DNA of 64,000 bases, from positions 24,285,395 through 24,349,394 of the forward strand of contig JACGWO010000004.1 in assembly GCA_034509735.1 (NCBI GenBank), in the 5' to 3' direction. Shown in pieces: positions 34,478 to 46,135 of the stretch. This DNA is from Sesamum alatum (Eukaryota; Streptophyta; Magnoliopsida; Lamiales; Pedaliaceae). The notes under the pieces were generated by a model. That model saw only the letters and a program-made list of their open reading frames with translations. It was not told where the DNA came from and searched no databases. The translations under genes and the position numbers were made by a program. How positions within the stretch are numbered: the stretch's first letter is position 1; every line of letters starts with the position of its first letter.

Positions 34478-35160
34478 GGAATAAGTCGGGATGGCTTGAA
34501 GTACGGCCTTGATGAGGATCTCTTTTCGGGCTTGAGATATTTGCTTCTAAGTCCACGAACCCACTTTTTCCATATTTTGTGCCGGATCGAGTCGAACACT
34601 ACCTTCTTAGAATGACCCACAACAGAGGGTAAGCCCAAATATTTCTCATGCTTCGTTGCCCGTCGAATTCCAAGTCCCACAGAGATATCATTCATCAACG
34701 GCTCCAAGGTATTTCGGCTAAAGACCACAACCGACTTATGGAGGTTAATTTCCTGTCCCGAAGCTTTGCCATAGACCTGAAGGATAGATTGAATACAATG
34801 CATAGCCTCAAGCGAAGCTTGGGAATAGATAAGTGTGTCATCAGCAAATAATAAATGAGAAATATTGGGGGCACCCAACATATGAGAAATGGCGGTGTTG
34901 ATTTCCTCGGTAGTGTATGATTTTAGTAGGTGTGAATTCATAGCCGAATCGACTTTGCAAGACAAGGCTTCCACTCCACGGTCCAGATTGTTGGAAGAAG
35001 GCTCAGCTGAACTGAAAATACATCTAAAATACTGTGTAATATGACGTTCAGTGTTCCTCCTCCAATTCAAGCTACACTCCATCCGAGTTTTTAATCCTTT
35101 GAATTTGATTTCACCAGAACGTTTTGTTCGCTTGTGCATGAAAAGAGCGTGTGTTCCCAT
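34447..35160 (-). pseudogene. Second LINE: RT domain missing the palm core
   Basis: The 237-codon open frame reads TEEINTAISHM directly into LGAPNISHLLFADDTLIYSQ. In the other LINE the equivalent points are about 690 nt apart (29058 to 29745) and enclose the conserved RT blocks with the first catalytic Asp (LDISKAYDKVEW) and LRQGDPLSP. The deletion is in frame, so the ORF stays open across it, and the F-A-D-D motif and thumb (GQEINLHKSVVVFSRN, HEKYLGLPSVVGHSKK) remain. Such a protein could not polymerise. Confidence 0.8.
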
Positions 35161-35733
35161 CTCCTTCTTTGAGCTAATGTGCCTTCCCTCGTTTTTTTCA
35201 AAGTACTACCTCATCTTGCAGCAATTTTTCAAGTTCCCGTTTGAGCCCCTACTCTCGTTGTTTTATATCCGGCGTTATAACCCGTTTACGAAGTAGTTGT
35301 AGTTCTTTCTTGATATCAACGATTTCCTGCTTCAAAAATTTAGGACCGATTCTGTTTTTATCTAAGAATTGCAGTCCACACGCCTCAATTTTTTGTTATA
35401 GCCTACCCTGCACCGAGTGTCCTAAACCGCGTCCCCAAGCGTCAACCACAGTTCGTTCGCAATGTTCAGATTTCAACCACGTAGCCTCAAAGTGGAAAGG
35501 CCTGACCAATTTCTTGTGATGGGATTCAGGTGGCAAGGGATCAATAAGTAACAAAGCGTGGTCGGAAAAGATTGTCGACAGAACGGTGACACGCGTCATA
35601 GGAAAAATTGTCTGCCAATTACCATTTCTGCAAGCCCGATTGAGTCTTTAGACGATAGTGTTTGGTGCCTCATGTCTATTCGACTAACTGAACGGCTCGC
35701 CAAAGAATCCCAAATCGAATAAACCTACCCTGT

Positions 35734-36231
35734 TCAATGCCGAATGAAAATCATGAATCTGCCACGAAGGCCAAGGTAATCCGCCTTGTTTTTGCAACGA
35801 CATAAGAATTTCGTTGAAGTCACCGGCCACAATCCAAGCCCGAGGAGATTAACAAGACAACTTAGCGAGAAGATCCCATGAAATCCAGTAAAACGCCATG
35901 GTGACGAGTTATCATCAATTGTAACCGTGACATCAATGTGTGAGTGCGAGTAGCTACGAAGAACACAAGAGACTGATGTATTCCAAAATAATGCAAGACC
36001 GCCACTGCGGCCATTACTACTAACACCAAAACCATGCACGTGAAGACGAGTGTGAAGTTGTTCAATACAACGAGAGGAGCATTTGGTTTCCATGAGGAAA
36101 ACCAATGAGGGACGGTGAGCCCGGATAAGAGTCTCTAGGCCACGAACTATGCAGGGCCCCCCCATCCTCTGACAGTTCAACGATAAAAGACTCATAATGT
36201 CGGGCGGGGCTGCTCGGCTGCCTCCGCCCAA
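35734..36231 (-). pseudogene. Second LINE: ORF2 endonuclease
   Basis: Frame opening near 36231 reads IMSLLSLNCQRMGGPCIVRG (the N-C-Q-G start motif with G changed to R), then SLVFLMETKCSSRCIEQLHT with the catalytic Glu, GVSSNGRSGGLALFWNTSVS, and SPWRFTGFHG. A shift near 35855 breaks it before the G-D-F-N motif. It shows the uninterrupted GGLALFW junction where the other LINE carries the solo LTR. Confidence 0.77.
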
Positions 36232-37500
36232 TCTGAATGATAATCCGGTTCCATGTTTTCCCCCTCAGCTGGCTTAACACATTTTGCCGGGGACTCCGAA
36301 GCGTCCAAGGTTTCATCAATTAGCTTTCTTTTGCGAGGGACTGAAATTTTTTTAAAGACCCTTTTTTTTCCGGCCTCGGGTAGAGTGGGTGGAAGAGGAT
36401 TGTGACATGGATATGGAGGGATTGGGGCCAACCGTAAATACTACGGGAAGTTCTGTAAGGGTATTGGGTGATGGGAGTGACGGGCCAGTGAGTGGTGAGG
36501 AGGAAGTTGGGATGATAGTGGCAGGAGCAGGTAGGAGAGTTGTAGGATTAGAGGCAGTATAGGTTATAGTAGAATATGTGGTATGGGTGGGCATGATGTA
36601 GTTATAGATTTGTATGTTGGGATAGGTGGGAATCCTGGAGGAGCAGTGGAGGAAGATGGTGAGGTTGAGGGTGAGGGGAAGGAATATGTGTAGGGATCCA
36701 AGGATGAGACATGGAGGTAGTAATAGTAAGGGATAGTTGAAAACATTCAGTCCTCTTTTAGGAATTGAGGGTGAATCAGCTGCGGTCCCAAACCTGGACG
36801 TGAAAGAGAGCCTAGCAGACGGGGTGGGCAGTCTTCTGTTATGTGGGATAGCCGGAGATGAGGCTCGGAGCCAGGGACCATATGAGAGGGGATCTTATTT
36901 TTCATTGAAGCTCGGTTCCAACTGACATTCACAAAATTTCATAATGTGGCCTAGATGTCCATACCAGTAGCAGAAGTTCGGCACACGTTCATAAGTGAAC
37001 GAAATAATGGATTCTGATACCAAGCATTTTGCACAATTTCAAGGCTCGTCGAAGAGGTTTCTGAATATTTAAGCCCACACGGATACGAAGCACCGAACCC
37101 CATAACTGACCCCTATGATCGAAATGAACATCTCTGAAATGTCCAAGTTGATTCCCAATAAATTTGCCATTTCACGGGTGCGTCTATTCAAGGGCAAGTC
37201 ATGCACATGGATATAAGTCCACCGAGTTCAAATCAACAATCAGCGGATTATCATCCCCATCAACAGAGTTCAAAATAATAAGATTTTTCTCGAACGGCCA
37301 AGGTCCGCCATCAATCATACGCTTCCGATCCACAACATGATCGAAGGTAAATAAGATCCTGTTATTCTCAATTAGGCGGATGTCCAGATTCCCCAGTAGG
37401 TTGAACGAGTTGATAATAGATTCTTGAAGGCCTCGAAATTAAAATGTCGTCGTCCCAATAATCGGCCAACCAAGTGGACCTTCTGAGATTCCGTCTCACT
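36192..37500 (-). pseudogene. Second LINE: ORF1
   Basis: The DUF4283-like part lies at about 37500-37250 (VGRLLGRR, ENNRILFTFDHVVDRKRM-like text), the zinc knuckle CYWYGHLGHIMKFCEC at about 36980-36930, and a Pro/Ser/Thr-rich tail at 36746-36350. The basic GRKKKGL and KRVFKKISVPRKRKL segments near 36360-36300 may be a nuclear localisation signal. Frames are shifted several times. The knuckle is CCHC-complete, unlike that of the first LINE. Confidence 0.65.
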
Positions 37501-37600
37501 ATGCCACTAACCCAACGCAACCATAACCTTACTAAGTTCATCTTCCGAGAGCGAAGTAGTATCCAGCGTAGTCCGAGTTGTGTGAGCTATCAGCCAACGA

Positions 37601-38869
37601 AAGGATGCAAGAAGAGAGCCCTGGCTGCAAGTCATATTCGAATACAATTCAGAAATATAAAAACCAGACCTACAAAGAAAACACCAGAAACAAGCAAAAA
37701 GGTGAAAGATAAGAGATAAAGGGAGGGATGGAAGGGAGAATTCAAGACCGGAACTAAAGGCAAGAGGGTCGCCAATAGGGATAAGTCAAGGCGTTTGACG
37801 ACGATGGAGTCCTGCTGGCCGGATGGAAGAGCGATCTACGAGGTCCAAATCTGGTAAGAAGAGGCCATGCAGAAGGAAAAGGAGTCACGTAAAGGAAAAC
37901 ATAGCCATGCAAGGAAAGTAAATCATAGTGAGTAAGGAAATAAAACAAGAATAAAGGAAGCCAAAATTGGAAGCCCCTAGGTCAAGGAGAGCGCTCTCAT
38001 ACAAAAGAAAAACCAGTTGGTTGAATCCGAATTGAATGATGACTTTCTTTCTTTCTAGTTGCAAAGATTCAAACATAGCAACAGTGCAAAGTTGTAAGAA
38101 GCTATACTTTCTCTAATTTATGATAGTATCAATTTGGTGCTTTTGTCTCGATCTCTTCCTCCATCATGCAATTTCGTGCTCAATAGCCCCATTCTGATTT
38201 TTCGATCCCTCTATGCTTCTCTTGGGTCCCTCACAGCGGCTGTGCACAATACCCATTTGTTTGTAGATGTTTGCTTTGCATCAATAATGACAACGACTGC
38301 CAACCTACATCACCAAATCTCACTCATTTTTCCTTCTATGGACAGCATACCCTCTTCCCCCTCCACCCTCACTAACTGCTCAACTGTTCGTAGACTCCCA
38401 ACCAAAAGCCCACAACATAAACAAGAAACTATAGCCTCCATCACGACACCTCTCCAACCCAACTCATCCCCATGCCACCGCCAACACACACTTCTACACT
38501 CTCCCAAATACACCAACACCTATCCACCATCAACCTCTTTCGAGGAAACCCAACCACCGCAGCTGACCACCGCTCCACCGCCACTGTAAACAAGAACCAC
38601 ACATCACCCTCCTTCCCATCCTCCTACTCTACTATGACAAAACAAGCATCCCTCATGGCACCTTGCAAAACACCCTCAACACTTGGGCCCAACTCCATCG
38701 GCCCTTGAAGAACAACCATCCCCGTTGTTTTCAGTTTCTTTCCCCAAGAGCTTAAGGCAAGTTTATCGCCAACGAGCTTGAAGATCACCCTCTGCCTTGG
38801 ACCTGCCAGCTATGGCCGCCATGAAATCCATTGGTTAGGGTTTTGATAGGCCCCTTGCATTGACCGATC
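37601..38869. other. Unassigned sequence between second LINE and duplicated block
   Basis: 37600-38110 is probably LINE 5' leader. 38110-38860 has a Pro/Ser/Thr-rich open frame on plus (38134-38589) and, on minus, an ATG-led stretch near 38825 reading MDFMAAIAGRSKAEGDLQAR before a stop. I recognise neither; the codon pattern is more like retroelement leader or low-complexity sequence than a host gene. Confidence 0.3.
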
Positions 38870-40100
38870 AACAATTGTCTACTCAGCCGACATTGACATG
38901 CATCTATCAATTCAATGCGGAGAATAAATTAATCATTGTCCTACAAAATCCTTTCTTATTATGAAGAGGAAACTAAACCAAAAAAAAAAAAAACAAAAGA
39001 AATATTCCTACATTATAAATTATCACAGTTTTAAAATCATGATATATCATTAGTTTCAAACAAGCATGCGGTCGAACAGAACTTGAAAAAATTTAAGTTC
39101 TAACCACGACTAGTTAACACTTTACCATGGTTAAGTTTAGTTATGGTCAAAATATGATTGTCATGATTTTTAGTTGTAATTGATGTTTTGACATTATCCA
39201 TAGGAACAACGGCTAAATGCACAACTTTGATTAATTGATGCTCATCATGAATTTTCACTTTCAACTATGGTAATTAATAATAAAAAAAATCATATTTCTT
39301 CAAGTGGAATTTTTGTTTTAAAAGATTGATTTATTATGTCGTCACATATTTACTGTTAATCAGATATTATTTATTATTGCTTTATTATGTCAACACATCG
39401 ATAAATGTTAATTTAATGGCACAAGTAATTCCTAACAAAGCAAGTCATATCTATACTATTTATTAAATTTCAGAGGGTTAGAATAACCAACTCTAGTTGA
39501 CAAAATGTATGTAGATGTAGACAAATATATTCTAAAATTTATATATTTTTATACAAAATGGCCATCTTTTACAATTTTTTTATTAAAATATTCTATTATG
39601 CATATTTAAAATTAATAAAAATGTTCTAAACAAATATCGCTGATGATCCATTGTTTTTTTATTTCTTTTTTTTCTTATAATTAAATAAAAATACAAAAAC
39701 TTCAATTATGCGCGCATGCATTGAGTTTGCTCCGATAGCATTTGTTTAGTAAACAACAAGCAGGCAAAGTAATTTTACTTTCTTTTATTTTTTTTGTAAA
39801 ATTTAGAACTTTAAACTCTGGACATTGTCAATATTTAAGAAATAATAATATCATATTGAATTATAATACTTTCATTCTTGCTCGAATACGACACATGGCT
39901 TAAACAATGACTGCATTAAATACAAATAAAAAAAATATAAGACAAAAGGTAAATAAGAAGACGAAGACGGAAACAGTCCAAACAAGACGTAATTCGTTTA
40001 CATTTCCTGCAAGAGAGAATAAGGAGAAAATATAACATTCTTTTATATATACATCTATACTAATATAAAAAATAGAATTCTCTACACTCGCAAGCAGCTG
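38870..40100. other. GLOX upstream block, copy C, first half
   Basis: CATGCATCTATCAATTCAAT (about 38897), AATCCTTTCTTATTATGAAG (about 38946), TTTGTTTAGTAAACAACAAG (39741) and CTGGACATTGTCAA (39818) match copy B at 23620-24120 and 31722-31930 and copy A at 1840-2560. At 39741-39775 it carries the LINE-free arrangement. It has no adjoining GLOX gene. Confidence 0.62.
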
Positions 40101-41234
40101 TTAGTGACACCGTCATACCAATTATTAAATATAACTATTATACTCCTAATTAGATAACTTCAAAAATAATTATAATTTATTTTTATTTTTTAATAATGTG
40201 ACCTCATATCATTTTAGTACTACTACATCAATTCTTTGTTATGTGGATAATACCTTAAGTATTATTTTATATTTTTTTAAAATGTGATTTTTTGGTATAT
40301 ATATATATATATATATATTCTATGTTTACTTATAATATATTTTAAAACATAATAGATTATTTACTATATACCCGTCGAGACAACATGGCAAGACAACTAA
40401 TATATTAATTGCTCTGCATAAGTCATAGTTTAATTTGGGAAAAAATGCAAGCAACTCTTTCTGATATTGCAAATGAATAAATTAACCCTATATGAAAAAT
40501 AAAATAGTAATTTACCTCCCTGTATTTTTCAAAATGAATCAATTTACCTCTCATATTATTAGAATGGAGCAATTTACCTGTAGCACCCTCTAACGGCACT
40601 ACGACTATATCTCCCCTAATTATCACACTTAATGTAAATCCTGTTATATACGTAATTATCCCTGCTATGTAAAATGACACGTAGCCTCACAATCACCACA
40701 TATATATCTATCACCTCATCCACAAAATCACATATATACATATATATCAAGTACGTCAAAACTGGAACCGTTATAGTTAGTTTACATGTCATTCTCGTTT
40801 TTAATCCAAAAGGAGGCGTCTATTTCTATTTATGATGAGGAGAAACTGCATACTGGTCCGACCTGACTGGAATGCAAACCGTGGACCTAGTTGTCGTGAA
40901 TAGGCACAGCAAAATCTACACCTGAAAAATGTTAGCAGAGGGATGAGCCTGCAACTCAATAAGTAAACAATCGGCACCAACTATATATACACACCTCATT
41001 TATATCAACAAGACAAAATAAGCTATGTATATAATATATAATTAACTTGATCAAACACATTTCATTTCATTATTCCATGTAATCATCTCATGATTAGACA
41101 ATCAATCAAACTCGCATTAATCTAGTTGGCTTGCTAGAAGGTGATATAGTGTTTTTCTCCACCAACTCAACCTCACCATTTATTATACACATATACATGA
41201 ATCCCCTTGGCATGCCACACAGACTCATCAATCT

Positions 41235-41321
41235 CATTTCGCATCAAAGCTCTTTCATTTCGCATCATAGCTCTTTTCATTTTGCATCATAGCTCTTTTC
41301 ACATCGCATCATAGCTCTTTT
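41235..41321. repeat. Tandem repeat, about 22 bp x 4
   Basis: Four successive units of CATTTCGCATCATAGCTCTT type, with variants CATTTCGCATCAAAGC, CATTTTGCATCATAGC and CACATCGCATCATAGC. Spacing is 21-22 bp. No coding sense. Confidence 0.8.
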
Positions 41322-42361
41322 CATTTTATTTTGCCACATAGGCTATTCAACAACATCAAGGGGTATTCATATCATAATGATATTTAATTTCCATCACTCC
41401 CTCGATTACACATATCACCGTTCTTGTAAGCCAACTAGCCACATAAAATCACATAGCAACATTTTTCACGTACAAGCACATAACACTGGTATCAAACAAC
41501 CAATGTCATATCTTTCTCATTTCACTTTCACGACATAATCATTTCAAAAGTAATCATCAACCACTCGTACAGTTCAAAATAAATTAGTCAAAGACGAATC
41601 ATAAGCTCACATAAAAGTAATATCACCAAGAAATGAAACATATATAGATAATACTAATTATTTACGTACACAACCCTAATAGGAAAAAGGAACATATATA
41701 AGCGGCATTAATTATTTACTTACTCGATCTTATACAGATTTAGCTAGTGATATAAAGTCGTACGATCATCTACTTTATCCCCGTGTCCTATCATAAGGTA
41801 TAATGCGTACAATTAATATCTAGAATGCCGATTTCTAAATAAAATATTAAATAGTATTTATATATATATATATATTTCACCAATATCTCAATATTTCACT
41901 AAACCCTTCATCCTATTATAACTACCGTTCATAATAACAATTCTTGAATTATATTTATCTCAAAATATACTTATCTTTACTAAATATAACATTTTCAATT
42001 ATATTCTATAATATTTCTCAAATAAAATTTTTCAACCCGATTAAACTAACCAATCAATTGTAGAAATTATTATATCTAGTAAATTAAGCAGTTTAAGCCA
42101 TTAATTATAACACCCCTAATTTAATTGAGATATTTAACCAGACACTAATTATAAATACTCAATTTCATAAAATTTTCCGATTAAACACTAAATTGAGTAG
42201 TATAAATAACATTTAATAAATGCACTTATTAAATAATATCATTATATTAATTAATTACAAATTTAAAATATTAAACTTACCTGTTTTCGGCAAACGAAAT
42301 TAATCTGATTCCCTAATTCATTTTGAACAGTAAAGTGCATATGGAAATATTATTACTCTTG

Positions 42362-42364
<3 letters not shown>

Positions 42365-42398
<34 letters not shown>
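42365..42398. repeat. (AT)17 microsatellite
   Basis: Uninterrupted AT dinucleotide run of 34 bp. Shorter AT runs occur at about 11207-11234 and 40297-40319. Confidence 0.9.
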
Positions 42399-42400
<2 letters not shown>

Positions 42401-42823
42401 TCAATTGGTTAATGGTGGTGGCATGTGGGCCATGCCACAATTCAACCTCATCATTATATTTTTTTTTTAATTTTATTAAACTTTTCTCAAAATATCCATT
42501 ACGTCCTTTCTAATTTCTTAATTAATATAATTTGCTCCCAAATATTATATAAAGCTCCAATTCGCTCCGTTCAAATCTTAATATGATCAAAATTTAATCT
42601 ATAATATATCTACTAATTAACTAAATTTTCTTAAATAATTACCAATTGACCTCCTAATTATGTATAAAAATTTGGGGGCGTCACATTACCTCTCGTGTTT
42701 ATTAGAATGGAGCAATTTACCTCTCGTGTTTATTAGAATGGATAGGGAGGTAAATTGCTTGCTTTCTTTTATAAAAAGGTAAATTACTCATTTGTAATAT
42801 CACAGGGAGATTACATTAAACCG

Positions 42824-43284
42824 TTTTAATTTATCGGTTGGCATGGCTTTGTAATCAAGCCTTTTAATCCTGTTTCACTTTGACATACTGCTAATCATTG
42901 ATATTAGGTTCTTTTAATACGATGTATACATGTTTAGTACTAATTAATTCGTTCTCTTCGTAGAATTTCTGATGAATATCATTGTTCTCCACCTCTCACA
43001 TCATCATCTGCTTTTTGGGGGCTGTTACCTAAAATCTTAATTATTCTTTTGCTATGGTCTCAATTGAATTAAGCATTGACTCCCTATACATATTTTCTAA
43101 CGGTTCGGATTTTATGCTTCAAATTAATATTCCATCCATAAGTAGTCAGACGAATAATTGCTGCATGGATACTTAATGAAAACCACGAACGATTTGTTTG
43201 CTCACCATTACTTTAATGTATAAGGAATTACAACTTTTTTCATGCTACTCTTAAGGGATCGGTTACTTAGCCAAATAAGGTTGC
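42824..43284. other. GLOX upstream block, copy C, second half
   Basis: GGTTCTTTTAATACGATGTA (about 42906), GGGGGCTGTTACCTAAA (43016) and GCATGGATACTTAATGAAAA (43162) match copy A at 3910, 4016 and 5870. It is cut at 43285 by the Tat-type retrotransposon. In copy A these parts are separated by the 4328-5751 element, which copy C lacks. Confidence 0.55.
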
Positions 43285-43656
43285 TGATAGTGATAGGAAA
43301 TTAAAGTAGGAGAAATTATTGAAATACTCTCAAGATATCAAAGAATTTACAGCAATGCTATCGAGGGAAGTTGGCGGCGGTTACTTGAAGGGAGTTACAA
43401 AAGAAGTGGGGAGCCTCAAATTACCAAGGTACCCTCAGCAATTAAATCCGGGTCGTAGGATGTAGGGAAGTTGAGGGATAATACTGTATTTTCACCCCCT
43501 GAAATTTACAATAAATAGAGGGACAATTTCATTTGTAAGATATATGAACTTCATTAATAGAAATCAAGCTTTTTATTTTCTATCTTGACATTTCCTTGCA
43601 ACATCACCTCGAGTTAACGTGCTTAGGCCTATCACCTCCCGAATCACACACCATCA
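43285..43656 (+). repeat. 5' LTR of the Tat-type element
   Basis: Starts TGATAGTGATAGGAAAT and ends CACACACCATCA. It contains AATAAATAGAGGGACA as a TATA-like region. Same length as the 3' LTR. Confidence 0.88.
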
Positions 43657-43659
43657 GAT

Positions 43660-43677
43660 TGGCACCGTCTGTGGGAA
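43660..43677 (+). promoter_or_regulatory. Primer-binding site of the Tat-type element
   Basis: TGGCACCGTCTGTGGGAA lies three bases after the 5' LTR. It resembles the TGGCGCCGTCTGTGGGAA site common in plant Gypsy elements; one CpG has mutated to CA. Confidence 0.65.
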
Positions 43678-43696
43678 GCTAGTCTAGGCATTGAAG

Positions 43697-45287
43697 ATGA
43701 ACACTCATTCGAGAGCAAGGAGTGCGAACGTGGGCAAGAAGACCCCGAGAGAGGAAGGGGAAAGGAGGAGCAAGGCCATGCCCTGGAGAATCCACCAGCG
43801 GGAGGCCAAGAGGAGGAGAGGCACGAGGAGGTTGAAACTCCACCTCCACCCTCAGTTATTCAAATAACTCACGAGGCTCTTCGCCAGTTGGTGGAAGAGG
43901 CATCCGCCCAAGCCGCCGAGAGTGCCGTAGCGTAGTACATAGCCGGACGCGCGGTACCCCCCGACCTCCTCGCATCCTCTGAGGGGACAAGACGCTCCCT
44001 TGGGTGAATTGAGGCCAGGGGACGCCATCGAAGGCATGGATTACGAGGAGAAGGTAAACAACAGGGCCACGCAGCCTGAGGATGACTTTTACCCCTCACC
44101 TCCTTGCAGGGGCGTGGGCAAAGAAGATTATGACCCGCATCCACCATATGGGGGACATGAAGACAACTACTTTGCGCCCCCTCAAGAGGAGGCGCCACAA
44201 CTGCAAGGAGGTGGACATCACGAGGGGGAAGGTCCTCCCCCGCATATATTCCCCAATCCATTGGGGCCTTCAGGGTACCCGGCGTGGCCTTTGGCAGTGG
44301 CACTCCCACGGCGGAGCCCGTTCGGCCCCCACATATTGGCAGAGGCCATCCACCAGGGGTCAAGATCCCAAGTTTGAATGAGTACAGTGGAGTAGGAGAT
44401 CCTCAGGATCACTTTGACCGCTTCTTGGCTAGAGCGGACTTGCTGGACATCAATGATGCGGCATATTGTAAGCTATTTCGTACCACCGTCTGAAGGAAGG
44501 CAATCGCATGGTTCAACCAGCTACCCCCAGGGACTATTGAGTCGTTTGAGCAACTCTCTCAGCGCTTCCTGCACCACTTCTCAATAAACAAGCGATATCC
44601 CAAGACCGCTTCATACTTATTCACGATAGTTCAGTGTGAAAATGAGAGTCTGAGGGAATATGTGCAGCGTTTATCAGAAGCAGTGTTGGAAGTACCGCAC
44701 GTGAATCCTGAGCATCTGGCGAGCACCATGCAACAAAATTTGAGAAGAGGACGGTTTAAAGAGTCGATTGCGGGAAAGCCTCCCTCGACTCAGGAAGAGT
44801 TGCTGCTAATAGCATAGAAATACATCAGGATAGAAGAAACAGTGGGAATACGTCCAGCAAATCCCCTCAAGCGGAAGGTTGATGACGAGGAAAGAAGATT
44901 TCCCTCCAGGTTAGAGGGGGTCAGGCGGGAACACAAGCCACCGCTACCGGGGGATTTGGTACGGTATACCCCGTTGAATGCTCCGTGAGTTCAAGTTCTC
45001 GCCGTGGCTGAACAACAAAGGCTAGTGAGATGGCCCTATCCGATGAAGGACAATCCTTAGAGAATGAAATCTGACAAGTACTGCCATTTTCATCAGGATC
45101 GAGGCCATAGCACTGAGGAATGCCACCATTTGAGAAATGAAATTGAGAAACTCATCAGGAGAGGTTACCTAAAGGAATTTGTGGGAAAGATGAAGCAAGG
45201 GCCCCGGGAGGTCACCCGCGAAAGTAAGCAAACGACACCCCGTCTCGAGATGGGGGTTAAAGTGGAGGCAGACCAGGAGAAAAAATA
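43697..45287 (+). pseudogene. Tat-type gag
   Basis: ATG at 43697 begins MNTHSRARSANVGKKTPREE, with shifts before ITHEALRQLVEEASAQAAES (43855 on). The capsid region reads GVKIPSLNEYSGVGDPQDHF with DRFLARADLLD, a TGA at 44492, then AIAWFNQLPPGTIESFEQLS, RFLHHFSINKRYPKTASYLF and NESLREYVQRFSEAVLEV. TAG at 44816 precedes YIRIEETVG. A CHCC-like knuckle YCHFHQDRGHSTEECHHL (45076-45132) and a basic tail end the frame at 45286. gag forms the particle in active copies; three or more stops here. Confidence 0.77.
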
Positions 45288-45439
45288 ACCTTCCGACTGC
45301 CGGAGTAATTGGGGTCATTTCAGGAGGACCAGCCGGCGGGGACTCGGGGTGAGCCAGGAAAACTGCCGCGAGAACAGCGGGGAACGTTGCTAACCAAGTT
45401 GCCTACAGTGAGGTCAAGGAGATACCTCGAGCACACTCC

Positions 45440-46135
45440 ATGAGAGAAATAGTTTTTATTGACAAAGATCTGGAGGGGAGCCTTCCCTCCTGCAATGATG
45501 CAATAGTCGTGGCAGCCTCAGTATTAAACTTTTGGGTGAGAAAGATTTTAACAGATAGTGGAAGTTCATCAGATATCCTTTTTCACAAAGCCTTTTCTCA
45601 GATGAGGATCGATAATGTGCACCTCATGCCCGTCAATACCCCCTTGACCAGCTTCAGCAGAGATGTAGTTGCGCCATTGGGGGAGGTCACGTTGCCAATT
45701 TCAATAGGGATATACCCCAGGCGAGTGACAAGGTTTGTGAAGTTTCTGGTGGTGGATGCACCTTCTGCTATATCCACCTATCACATGAAGGTAAAATTCC
45801 CAACGCCTGAAGGCGTAGGAGAGGTGGTGGGGGACAGGAAGGAAGCAAGAGAATGTTATGCCAATATATTAAAGAAACCGATAGATTTCCCTGAGGGAAA
45901 GGCGAGGGCAGTGGAAGTTTGGTTGGGGCAAGGGAGTCCCCTAGGAGGTACCTTCGTGAGCCAGACAAAGGAAGCTCCCGAGAGGAGCAAAGAGAAGAGA
46001 CCCGAAGAGAAGCCAAAAAGAGGAAAGAATGAAGGCCTTCGAGAAGATCAAAATGGTGGAGCTCCTGGGCGATCCCAAGAGGGCGTTGAAAATTGGGTCG
46101 TTGCTAAGCGCGCAGCTGGAGCACGTCATCATTAA
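45440..46135 (+). pseudogene. Tat-type protease and linker
   Basis: MREIVFIDKDLEGSLPSCND is followed by RKILTDSGSSSDILFHKAF, the aspartic protease motif D-S-G-S-S, then LTSFSRDVVAPLGEVTLPIS with GIYPRRVTRFVKFLVVDAPS, typical of plant Gypsy proteases. The conserved S-x-Y-N-x-I-L-G-R segment is lost: after AISTYHMKVKFPTPEGVGEV the text jumps straight to the DRKEARECYANILKK linker, so a short deletion is likely. A Lys/Glu-rich linker leads to RT. Confidence 0.75.

Larger units (their letters stand above)
32776..37600 (-). mobile_element. Second L1-type LINE, minus strand, with internal RT deletion
   Basis: In minus sense the order is ORF1 (about 37500-36200), endonuclease (36231-35734), RT (35160-34136), zf-RVT (34015-33421), RNase H (33398-32812) and an A-rich tail (TTTTTTATTTTTTTG on plus at 32778-32793). 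Protein text is close to the LINE at 24134-31721, so they belong to the same family. The 5' end is not located; the short word ACTTTCTCT beside the tail (32769-32777) recurs near 38108, which would be a weak target-duplication candidate. Confidence 0.8.
40438..42823. mobile_element. TIR-bounded 2.4-kb insertion in copy C, no transposase seen
   Basis: Left portion GGGAAAAAATGCAAGCAACT with TGATATTGCAAATGAATAAA and AGTAATTTACCTCCCTGT pairs with the reverse complement of 42730-42820 (TGATATTACAAATGAGTAAT, GCAAGCAATTTACCTCCCTA). Flanks share TTTAATTT. In copy A (about 3800-3830) the corresponding DNA has no such insert. The interior is AT-rich with microsatellites and a 22-bp tandem repeat; the only frame above 80 codons (40423-40680, minus) lacks a recognisable domain. 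Confidence 0.5.

Noticed and set aside
38134..38589. 151-codon Ser/Thr/Pro-rich frame
   Set aside because: Low complexity, no recognisable family, lies between transposon and duplicated block; not enough to call a gene.
41235..41321. Possible CRISPR-like array
   Set aside because: Units are directly adjacent without unique spacers, and the genome is a plant's; it is a tandem repeat.
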